Below are positions 1-6,154 of a DNA stretch of 12,025 nt, one piece after another. The stretch comes from Bacteroidota bacterium (lineage in GTDB: Bacteria; Bacteroidota; Ignavibacteria; Ignavibacteriales; Melioribacteraceae). The stretch lies in the NCBI GenBank assembly GCA_021812745.1, contig JAKAMS010000042.1, forward strand, positions 1-12,025. Reading direction: 5' to 3'. Every line of letters starts with the position of its first letter. Position 1 is the stretch's first letter. The position numbers and the translations under genes were made by a program. A model generated the notes under the pieces. That model was not told where the DNA came from. It was given only the letters and a program-made list of their open reading frames with translations, and ran no database searches.

Positions 1-630
1 GGTTCTGAAGCCGGAATTACAGCTTTGCAAATGGATATCAAGATTCAAGGAATCTCTTACGAGATTATGGAGAAAGCTCTTGCTCAAGCAAAAGAAGGTC
101 GTTTTCATATTTTGAAAATTATGAATGAAGCAATTTCTACGGCAAGACCGAACATTTCTAACTATGCGCCAAGAATCTATACAACCAAAATTCCAACTGA
201 TAAAATTGGAACTGTAATTGGTCCTGGCGGAAAAGTAATTCAGAAAATGCAAAAAGATTTCTCTGTTGATATTAACATCGAAGAAGATGGAACAGTAAGC
301 ATTGCGGGTCAAGATGCGGCTCTTGCCAAAGCGGCAAAAGAGTATATCAAACTTCTTGTCTCTGAGCCTGAAGTTGGTAAAAATTATACCGGCAAAATTA
401 TGAAGATAACAGATTTCGGTGCGTTTGTTGAAATCTTTCCGGGAACACAAGGACTTCTTCATATCTCTCAGGTTGATACAAAGCGGATAGCTAAAGTAAC
501 AGATGTTCTTAAAGAAGGAGAAGTTGTTAAAGTTAAGTTGATTGCTATTGAAGGAGGGAAATTATCTCTTTCAAGAAAAGCACTGATGAATGAAACACCT
601 GCTGCAGAAGATGCTGAGGAAAAAGAATAA
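1..630 (+). CDS. pnp: Polynucleotide phosphorylase, C-terminal part (5' truncated by window edge)
   Basis: PNPase degrades RNA 3' to 5' by phosphorolysis as a cytoplasmic trimer. The reading frame is open from base 1, leaving the last 209 residues of a protein usually about 700 long. The fragment opens with GSEAGITALQMDIK, the conserved end of the second RNase PH domain, just after the catalytic aspartates, which lie outside the window. A KH domain follows (about fragment residues 62-118) with the RNA-binding loop IGPGGK at 73-78. An S1 domain occupies about 127-192 (GKIMKITDFGAFVEI, GLLHIS). The tail is short and acidic (AAEDAEEKE), as is common after the S1 domain. An internal ATG at base 31 exists but is not the start. 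An intrinsic terminator lies 14 bases after the stop, so this gene ends its transcription unit. The family assignment is secure from motif order. Confidence 0.97.
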   Translation, partial: GSEAGITALQMDIKIQGISYEIMEKALAQAKEGRFHILKIMNEAISTARPNISNYAPRIYTTKIPTDKIGTVIGPGGKVIQKMQKDFSVDINIEEDGTVSIAGQDAALAKAAKEYIKLLVSEPEVGKNYTGKIMKITDFGAFVEIFPGTQGLLHISQVDTKRIAKVTDVLKEGEVVKVKLIAIEGGKLSLSRKALMNETPAAEDAEEKE

Positions 631-644
631 ATTATTCTAATGAT

Positions 645-675
645 GGAAGGGTCTTATGACCCTTCCGGATTTTTT
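645..675 (+). terminator. Rho-independent terminator of pnp
   Basis: A perfect 9-bp inverted repeat, GGAAGGGTC (645-653) and GACCCTTCC (658-666), closes a 4-base TTAT loop. After GGA comes a run of six T (670-675). The stem is G+C rich against A+T-rich surroundings. Its position 14 bases after the pnp stop fits the classic intrinsic terminator layout. Confidence 0.9.
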
Positions 676-704
676 ATGAAATTGTCTCAAAAATAATTTT
701 TTGT

Positions 705-741
705 AATCACACCGGAATGCCGCTGACAGGCGAGTGTGATT
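705..741 (+). other. Possible structured element (hairpin) in the pnp-dusB gap
   Basis: AATCACAC (705-712) and GTGTGATT (734-741) form a perfect 8-bp outer stem. Inside it, GCC (719-721) can pair with GGC (729-731) around a 7-base loop, with unpaired bases on both sides between the two stems. The element is more G+C rich than its surroundings and has no T-run after it, so it does not look like a terminator. It lies upstream of the candidate promoter for dusB, so it may not be in the mRNA leader. It could be a protein-binding palindrome, a small RNA segment, an intergenic repeat unit, or chance. No function can be assigned. Confidence 0.35.
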
Positions 742-781
742 TAAGTTGGATTTTTCATTTCATGGCTACTTTGAAATGACA

Positions 782-811
782 TTTACACTTTTTGAAACAA
801 CATCATACAAT
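782..811 (+). promoter_or_regulatory. Candidate sigma-70-type promoter for dusB-rng
   Basis: TTTACA (782-787) matches the -35 consensus TTGACA at 5 of 6 positions. TACAAT (806-811) matches the -10 consensus TATAAT at 5 of 6, with an 18-base spacer. Transcription would start near 818, about 40 bases before the dusB ATG. The placement fits because the terminator at 645-675 isolates dusB from pnp. A less regular Bacteroidetes-like alternative (TACTTTG at 767-773) also exists. A+T-rich DNA gives many chance matches, so confidence is limited. Confidence 0.35.
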
Positions 812-858
812 TAAGTATTGCAAATTGTTTTTTTGGAAGGGACTGGTAGAAATTTTAA

Positions 859-1926
859 ATGAAAATCGGCAACCTCGATATTGGCAATAAATTATTTTTA
901 GCCCCGATGGCGGAGGTAACCGATTCTTCTTTTCGTAAAATTTGTAAAGAAATGGGTGCGGGAATTACGTTTACACAAATGGTAAGCGCAGAAGGAGTTA
1001 TCAAAAATAATTTTGAAACGCTCCGTCACTTCTCATTTAACCGCTCGGAAAAACCAATCGGCGTGCAAGTTCTAGGCAACGATCCGGAAATTCTTTATGA
1101 AGCCGCTAAAGAAATTTCAAAACATAAACCGGATTTAATTGATCTGAATTGCGGCTGCCCGGTAGAAAAAGTTTGTTCTAAAAATATGGGCGCTTCTCTT
1201 CTTGATGATCCTAAAACTATCGGTAAACTTGTCCGTAAAATGGTTGATGGTTCTAACGGCGTTCCAATTTCGGTTAAAATCCGTTTAGGAAAAGACAGAT
1301 CGCGCATCAATGTTTTTGATAATGCAAAAGCAATTCAAGATAACGGCGCCTCGCTGATTTTTGTTCATGCAAGAACGCGCGCAGATAAATATGATACAAA
1401 TGCAGACTGGACCTGGCTGAAAAAAGTTAAAGAAACAGTAACCATTCCGGTTGTTGGCAATGGCTCAATGTTTTCGCCCGGAGATATAAAGGAGATGATA
1501 GATTCAACCGGATGCGATTCCGCAATGATAGCGCGCGGTGCTCTCGGAAATCCTTTTATCTTCTCAAGATTTAACGCATTGATGGAAACCGGAATTGATC
1601 CTGGCGAACCGGATTCTTCTGTTGTTAGCAAAACTGTCTTACAGCATATAAATAATTTAGAAAACGAATTCGGAGAGTTCATTGCTCTCGATAAAGCAAA
1701 AAAACATTCTATCTGGTATTTCAAAAGTCATAGTGGAGTAAAATTTTTACTCGATAGAGTTTTCTCCATTAAAAATTTGACCGATCTTCGTGCGCTTATT
1801 ACTGAGCACGCAGATAATATTTTGCATACTCCAATAAATATTGATGAGCATGCAATAATTCACAAAAAATTTCAAAGGAAAGTTCTTTTCTGGTTAGCCG
1901 AAGAAAACGCTAATGTTTCCGGTTAA
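859..1926 (+). CDS. dusB: tRNA-dihydrouridine synthase (DusB-like)
   Basis: This flavoenzyme uses FMN and NADPH to reduce particular uridines in tRNA to dihydrouridine. The protein has 355 residues, slightly longer than E. coli DusB. It opens with the FMN-binding LAPMAEVTD (13-22). GVQVLGNDP (68-76) and DLNCGCPVEKV (95-105) follow; the second cysteine, C100, is the expected catalytic acid. SVKIRLG (138-144) and VHARTR (169-174) supply the lysine and histidine that contact FMN and the uracil. IPVVGNGS (196-203) and MIARGALGNP (223-232) are phosphate-binding loops. A C-terminal helical tRNA-binding domain follows (about 260-345, with KHSIWYFK). An in-frame TAA at 856-858 directly precedes the ATG, so the start cannot lie further upstream. 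The only SD-like sequence (GGAAGGGA, 835-842) is too distant to be convincing. One variation: the loop reads GNGSM where many relatives have NGD(I/V). rng follows after 18 bases, so the two are probably co-transcribed. The family is certain; the DusB subclass is likely. Confidence 0.94.
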   Translation: MKIGNLDIGNKLFLAPMAEVTDSSFRKICKEMGAGITFTQMVSAEGVIKNNFETLRHFSFNRSEKPIGVQVLGNDPEILYEAAKEISKHKPDLIDLNCGCPVEKVCSKNMGASLLDDPKTIGKLVRKMVDGSNGVPISVKIRLGKDRSRINVFDNAKAIQDNGASLIFVHARTRADKYDTNADWTWLKKVKETVTIPVVGNGSMFSPGDIKEMIDSTGCDSAMIARGALGNPFIFSRFNALMETGIDPGEPDSSVVSKTVLQHINNLENEFGEFIALDKAKKHSIWYFKSHSGVKFLLDRVFSIKNLTDLRALITEHADNILHTPINIDEHAIIHKKFQRKVLFWLAEENANVSG

Positions 1927-1944
1927 GAACAAAAAGGTTTTAAA

Positions 1945-3537
1945 ATGAATAAAGAAATAATTATTAATTCATCAACATCGCAGAATCATGTTGCGATAAC
2001 CGAAGACGGAAATCTTGTAGATTTCTTTGTTGACCATCCGGAAAAACGTAGGATGGTAGGAGATGTTTATCTTGGCAAAGTTGCCAGAGTAATGCCCGGT
2101 ATTCGTGCCGTATTTATTGATATTGGTATGAAGCACGATGCGTTTCTTCACTTCTCGGATATTGGAGAGCGTACGGAAGCATTGCAAAGCATGCTTGATG
2201 AAGATAACGATTCCGATGACAGCGATGATGACGATAAAGACGAGAGTGTTGCACAAACACCGGCAGAAGTTAAACAACCTTCTCCAAAGCCTGAACAGAA
2301 AGACCATCGTCAAATTACCAAACTCCACAAAGGCGAAGAAATTTTAATTCAGATTATCAAGGAACCCGTTAAGGATAAGGGCGTTCGCTGTACTTCTTCA
2401 ATTTCTATTCCGGGAAGATTTTGTGTCCTTCTTCCTCTTGATGATAAGATCGGCGTTTCAAAAAAGATTTACGATTTCAGAGAACGGAAAAGATTACGCC
2501 GTATTGCACGCGGAATTCTTCCTTCGAATTGCGGCTTGATAATCCGCACCGCGGCAAAAGATCAAAGCGAAGAATCACTTTCCGGCGATTTGAAATATCT
2601 TGTTAAGATTTGGGAAGATATGCAGGAAGATGCAAAGAAGCAGGAACCGCCGTTTCTTCTCTACAAAGATTTGAGTACAACAATTAGTGTTATCAGAGAT
2701 CTGTTTACACCCGATGTTTCAAAAGTATTTGTTGATTCAAAAAAACTTTTCAAAGAAATTCGAAACTATGTTCAATTCATACAGCCGGCTTTAATAGACC
2801 GGATAGAGTTATACAAAGAAGATCAATCAATTTTTGAAGCATTTAAGATTGACGAGCAGATAAAAGGTTTGATGGGAAGAAAAGTTCCTCTTCCGAGCGG
2901 CGGACATATAGTTATTGAACATACCGAAGCAATGGTTGTTATTGATGTTAACAGCGGGCGTTACGCGGCAAAGAAAGAACAAGAATTGAATTCGCTTAAA
3001 ACCGATCTCGAAGCTTCGCGCGAAATCGTTCGTCAATTACGCCTTCGGGATATCGGCGGATTGATTGTAGTAGATTTTATAGATCTTGAAGACGAAAAGA
3101 ATCGTAAGAAAATTTACGATGAATTGAAAAAAGAATTTAAAAAAGACCGCGCCAAGATTGCTCTTCTTCCGATGACCGAATTTGGCTTGATGCAGATAAC
3201 ACGCGAGCGTATTCGAGAAAACATTTTGCAGTCCATGAACGAAGCCTGCCCGTATTGTTTGGGAACAGGATATCTGACTAAGAAATCAAACTTGATGCAT
3301 GAAATTGATCACTGGTTAAAGCGGTTCAAAGCAGAAGGTAAAGAAACATCGCTAACATTGAAAGTTCATCCTTCACTTGGAGAAAAATTAAAAGAAGGAT
3401 TCATTTCTCCGCTATTTAAAATTCAGCTAAGATATTTTGTTCGTTTAAAACTTATTGAAGATGAAAAAATGAGCCCGCAACATTTTTATTTTATCTCTAC
3501 TAAAACCGGTGATGATATAACAGCTGATTTTGTGTAA
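1945..3537 (+). CDS. rng: Ribonuclease E/G family endoribonuclease (RNase G-like)
   Basis: This Mg-dependent single-strand endonuclease processes rRNA 5' ends and starts mRNA decay. The 530-residue protein matches RNase G or the catalytic half of RNase E, with no long C-terminal degradosome scaffold. An S1 domain begins at about residue 38 (VGDVYLGKVARVMPG, FIDIG, AFLHFSDIGE). It is interrupted at about 78-125 by a low-complexity insert that includes a nearly all-acidic run (85-100), and then resumes at KGEEILIQI (129-137). The 5'-sensor/RNase H-like region includes CVLLPLDDKIGVSKKI (160-175). The DNase I-like catalytic core carries the two metal-binding aspartates, D334 (VVIDVNSGR) and D377 (IVVDFIDL). 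Their 43-residue spacing equals that of D303/D346 in E. coli RNase E. The Zn-link motif CPYC (C435, C438) is present. A good Shine-Dalgarno sequence, AAAAAGG (1931-1937), lies 7 bases before the ATG. It sits directly downstream of dusB. Confidence 0.95.
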   Translation: MNKEIIINSSTSQNHVAITEDGNLVDFFVDHPEKRRMVGDVYLGKVARVMPGIRAVFIDIGMKHDAFLHFSDIGERTEALQSMLDEDNDSDDSDDDDKDESVAQTPAEVKQPSPKPEQKDHRQITKLHKGEEILIQIIKEPVKDKGVRCTSSISIPGRFCVLLPLDDKIGVSKKIYDFRERKRLRRIARGILPSNCGLIIRTAAKDQSEESLSGDLKYLVKIWEDMQEDAKKQEPPFLLYKDLSTTISVIRDLFTPDVSKVFVDSKKLFKEIRNYVQFIQPALIDRIELYKEDQSIFEAFKIDEQIKGLMGRKVPLPSGGHIVIEHTEAMVVIDVNSGRYAAKKEQELNSLKTDLEASREIVRQLRLRDIGGLIVVDFIDLEDEKNRKKIYDELKKEFKKDRAKIALLPMTEFGLMQITRERIRENILQSMNEACPYCLGTGYLTKKSNLMHEIDHWLKRFKAEGKETSLTLKVHPSLGEKLKEGFISPLFKIQLRYFVRLKLIEDEKMSPQHFYFISTKTGDDITADFV

Positions 3538-3579
3538 AACATATTCCTCATTAGCAATATTAATATGTTTTCATTTTTT
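3536..3579 (+). terminator. Weak A/T-rich hairpin overlapping the rng stop codon, possible terminator
   Basis: AAAACATATT (3536-3545) and AATATGTTTT (3562-3571) form a perfect 10-bp inverted repeat around a 16-base loop. A run of six T follows at 3574-3579. The left arm starts inside the rng stop codon. Only one of the ten pairs is G:C and the loop is large, so it would be a weak or leaky terminator, or an mRNA 3'-end stabiliser. Some read-through into tal is plausible. Confidence 0.4.
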
Positions 3580-3629
3580 ACTATTTTTCCATTGCGAAAA
3601 ATTCTTTTCAAGACAATAAAGGCACTCAT

Positions 3630-4277
3630 ATGAAATTTTTTATAGATACAGCTAACATAAAAGAAATTAAAGAAGCCGCTTCTTATGGTTTACTGGACGG
3701 CGTTACTACAAATCCTTCTCTTGTTGCTAAAGAAGGAAAAAACTTCCGCGAACTGCTTGACGAGATTATTAAAATTGTTGATGGACCGATCAGCGCAGAA
3801 GTAGTTTCCACCGATTACGATGGAATTATGAAAGAAGCGCATGAACTTGCCAAGATTCATAAAAACATTGTTGTTAAAGTTCCTCTTATCAAAGAAGGAA
3901 TTAAAGCCGTTAAGTCGTTGAGCGATGAAGGAATTAATACAAATGTTACATTATGTTTCTCGCCTTCTCAAGCTTTGCTCGCTGCTAAAGCAGGTGCTAC
4001 TTATATAAGTCCTTTCGTTGGCAGACTGGATGATATTAGTCATGATGGTATGGCTTTAGTTCAACAGATTGTTCAGATATATGAAAACTACAATTTCAAA
4101 ACGCAAGTGCTGGTTGCAAGTATTCGTCATCCGCTTCATCTTGTAGATGCGGCATTGATGGGTGCTCATGTTGCGACAATGCCATTTGATGTTATTGAAA
4201 AATTATTCAAACATCCGCTCACCGATTTAGGATTAGAGAAATTCTTAAGTGATTGGAAAAAATCAAACCAAAAATAA
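3630..4277 (+). CDS. tal: Small-type transaldolase (TalC/FSA family)
   Basis: Transaldolase moves a dihydroxyacetone unit between sugar phosphates in the non-oxidative pentose phosphate pathway, in the cytoplasm. The 215-residue length is that of the compact TIM-barrel TalC/FSA group, not the roughly 316-residue TalB type. Motifs in order are FFIDTAN (3-9), GVTTNPSL (24-31), NIVVKVPL (79-86) with the Schiff-base lysine K83, and [10 protein letters not shown] (126-135). Two positions favour true transaldolase over fructose-6-phosphate aldolase. The active-site acid is E57 (SAEV), where E. coli FSA has Gln59. F129 stands where FSA has Tyr131 and TalB has Phe178. The start is supported by AAAGG (3618-3622) 7 bases before the ATG. 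gcvT begins 2 bases after the stop. The functional subclass is inferred from these residues. Confidence 0.93.
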   Translation: MKFFIDTANIKEIKEAASYGLLDGVTTNPSLVAKEGKNFRELLDEIIKIVDGPISAEVVSTDYDGIMKEAHELAKIHKNIVVKVPLIKEGIKAVKSLSDEGINTNVTLCFSPSQALLAAKAGATYISPFVGRLDDISHDGMALVQQIVQIYENYNFKTQVLVASIRHPLHLVDAALMGAHVATMPFDVIEKLFKHPLTDLGLEKFLSDWKKSNQK

Positions 4278-4279
4278 CT

Positions 4280-5362
4280 ATGAAAAAGACAAAATTTTAT
4301 TCTGTACACGAAAAACTCGGCGCTAAGATAGTAGATTTTGCCGGATATCAGATGCCGGTTCAGTATTCATCAATTATTGCAGAGCACAAAGCTGTGCGCA
4401 CATCAGTTGGCGTGTTCGATGTTTCCCACATGGGAGAAATATTTATCCGCGGAGACCGTGCGTTGGATTTCGTTCAACATATTACAGTTAACGATGCTTC
4501 TGTTCTAATAAACGGAAGAGTACAATACTCGGCAATGTGTTATCCTGACGGAGGGATTGTAGATGATCTTCTCGTTTACCGCATTAGCGAAAAAGAATTT
4601 ATGCTTGTAGTAAATGCTTCAAACAAGGACAAAGACTTTGCCTGGATGAAAGAGAATAATCAATTTGGCGTTGATATCATTGACGAAAGCGATGAATACT
4701 CTCTGCTGGCTGTTCAAGGTCCAAATTCTAAAAATGTTGTGGAAAAACTTTGCGATAAGCAGTTAGATCTGGAATACTATTATTTCTTTTTTGCAAAAGT
4801 TGCCGGCATTGATATGATTGTTTCTCGTACCGGATATACCGGCGAACTTGGCTATGAATTATATTTCAAAGGCGGGGAAACTGATGCAATAAAAGTTTGG
4901 AATGCTTTGTTTGAAGCCGGAAAAGATTTCGGTATTCAGCCTGTAGGTCTTGGCGCACGAGATTCCTTACGACTTGAAATGGGATTTTGCTTATACGGAA
5001 ATGATATTGACCAGACTACAAACACACTAGAAGCGGGACTTGGCTGGATTACAAAATTAAAAAAATCCGAATTCATTTCTAAAGATGTTTTGCTGAAAGT
5101 AAAAGAAGATGGATTGAAAAGAAAATTAATCCCGATTGTTTCGGACGAGAAAGCATTCCCTCGTCACGGATATGATCTATCCGTTGATGGAAAAGTTGTT
5201 GGTCATATTACAAGCGGTACAGTAAGCCCGGTTCTTGACAAGGCAATTGCGCTCGGATATGTTGATTCTCAATATTGTAAAGAAGGAAATAAAATAAATT
5301 TTGTAATCCGCGGTAAAGAAATTCCAGCTGTGGTTTCCAAACTTCCATTTGTAAAAAATTAA
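4280..5362 (+). CDS. gcvT: Glycine cleavage system T-protein (aminomethyltransferase)
   Basis: T-protein moves the aminomethyl carbon from the lipoyl arm of H-protein to tetrahydrofolate, releasing ammonia and making 5,10-methylene-THF. The chosen ATG gives 360 residues, the normal family length, and a typical N-terminus (MKKTKFYSVHEKLGAKIVDF). A TTG 27 bases upstream would extend it into tal by nine atypical residues and is less likely. Conserved segments are DFAGYQMPVQY (19-29), VFDVSHMGEI (45-54), GGIVDDLLVY (91-100) with the catalytic aspartate expected at D96, LLAVQGPNS (142-150), SRTGYTGELGYEL (182-194) and GLGARDSLRLEMG (223-235). A C-terminal beta-barrel domain covers about 270-355. 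The tal stop is 2 bases upstream, which implies translational coupling. gcvH and gcvP are not in the window, so the rest of the system must be elsewhere. Confidence 0.96.
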   Translation: MKKTKFYSVHEKLGAKIVDFAGYQMPVQYSSIIAEHKAVRTSVGVFDVSHMGEIFIRGDRALDFVQHITVNDASVLINGRVQYSAMCYPDGGIVDDLLVYRISEKEFMLVVNASNKDKDFAWMKENNQFGVDIIDESDEYSLLAVQGPNSKNVVEKLCDKQLDLEYYYFFFAKVAGIDMIVSRTGYTGELGYELYFKGGETDAIKVWNALFEAGKDFGIQPVGLGARDSLRLEMGFCLYGNDIDQTTNTLEAGLGWITKLKKSEFISKDVLLKVKEDGLKRKLIPIVSDEKAFPRHGYDLSVDGKVVGHITSGTVSPVLDKAIALGYVDSQYCKEGNKINFVIRGKEIPAVVSKLPFVKN

Positions 5363-5384
5363 TCCATAAGGTTTTATTCTCAAA

Positions 5385-6152
5385 ATGAAAATTAACGTCC
5401 ATTATTCAAATCTGCATTTTGACGATCTTTATTTCAGCGGAAAAACTTCTGTTGTTATAGATATTCTACGCGCTTCAACAGTGATAGTTACTGCACTTGC
5501 TAACGGGGCACGGGAAGTTATTCCTGTTAGCACAGTTGATTTTGCCATGAAAGTTTCTGGCAACGCCTTTGGCGGACAAACAATTCTTAGCGGAGAGCGG
5601 AACACAAAAAAAGTAGAGGGTTTTAATCTTGGTAATTCACCGTTGGAATATACACCCGATGTTGTTGCAGGCAAATCTATTATTCTTTATACTACCAACG
5701 GATCGAAAACGATTGTTAAAGCAAAATTTTCCGAAAATCTTTTCGTCTGTAGTTTCAATAATCTTCCTGCTGTTGCCAATCATCTTTTGCATCTTAATAA
5801 GGATGTGGAAATAATTTGTTCCGGCACTAACGGAAATTTTAACTTAGAAGATGCAGTATGCGCTGGCAGACTCATTAGCGAAATGGATAAAGTTAGTACA
5901 GATCTTGAAATAAGCGATTCCGGAAGAGCGAGTTTGGTCTTGAATAAATCTTTTGGAAAAAGTATTTCTAAAATGTTGAAAGAAACCGAACACGGACAAA
6001 TCTTAATTGAGAATGGTTTCGGGGATGATATAAAGGAATGTGCGCAATTTGGAACTACCGATTTGATTCCGTATTATATTTCCGGTGCAATTAAGAAGTT
6101 AGAGACTGTAACGGAACAAAATAATCTTGTTAACGAACCCAAAGTTTCCTAA
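5385..6152 (+). CDS. comB: ComB-family 2-phosphosulfolactate phosphatase
   Basis: The named reaction is Mg-dependent hydrolysis of 2-phosphosulfolactate to sulfolactate, known as a step of coenzyme M synthesis in methanogens. Homologues are widespread in bacteria that do not make coenzyme M, where the true substrate is often unknown. The 255-residue protein carries the family signature throughout: VVIDILRAST (23-32), LSGERNTKKVEGF then NLGNSPLEY (68-89), TTNGSKTI (103-110), CSGTNGNFNLEDAVCAGRL (145-163) and FGTTDLIPYY (222-231). No signal peptide is seen, so it is probably cytoplasmic. It starts 22 bases after gcvT with only a distant AAGG (5368-5371), and ftsK begins 2 bases after its stop. 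No other sulfolactate gene is visible. Family membership is firm; physiological role is uncertain. Confidence 0.92.
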   Translation: MKINVHYSNLHFDDLYFSGKTSVVIDILRASTVIVTALANGAREVIPVSTVDFAMKVSGNAFGGQTILSGERNTKKVEGFNLGNSPLEYTPDVVAGKSIILYTTNGSKTIVKAKFSENLFVCSFNNLPAVANHLLHLNKDVEIICSGTNGNFNLEDAVCAGRLISEMDKVSTDLEISDSGRASLVLNKSFGKSISKMLKETEHGQILIENGFGDDIKECAQFGTTDLIPYYISGAIKKLETVTEQNNLVNEPKVS

Positions 6153-6154
6153 TA

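Noticed and set aside
85..630. pnp fragment as a separate small KH-S1 protein
   Set aside because: The frame is open to base 1 and carries conserved RNase PH-domain sequence before the KH domain, so this is the end of full-length PNPase cut by the window.
1365..1724. A 119-codon open frame on the minus strand within dusB, and similar minus-strand frames inside ftsK, rng, gcvT and uppP
   Set aside because: They lie wholly opposite well-supported genes and show no family motif or ribosome binding site. They are a by-product of the coding strand's codon use.
3582..3617. Promoter for tal, either Bacteroidetes-like (TATTTTTC at 3582-3589) or sigma-70-like (TTGCGA at 3592, GACAAT at 3612)
   Set aside because: The first lacks a convincing upstream box and the second has only a 14-base spacer; neither is good enough to annotate, although a promoter in this 92-base gap is possible.
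4253..4279. Upstream TTG start for gcvT overlapping tal
   Set aside because: It adds nine residues not typical of the family, whereas ATG at 4280 gives the standard N-terminus and a 2-base gap to tal.
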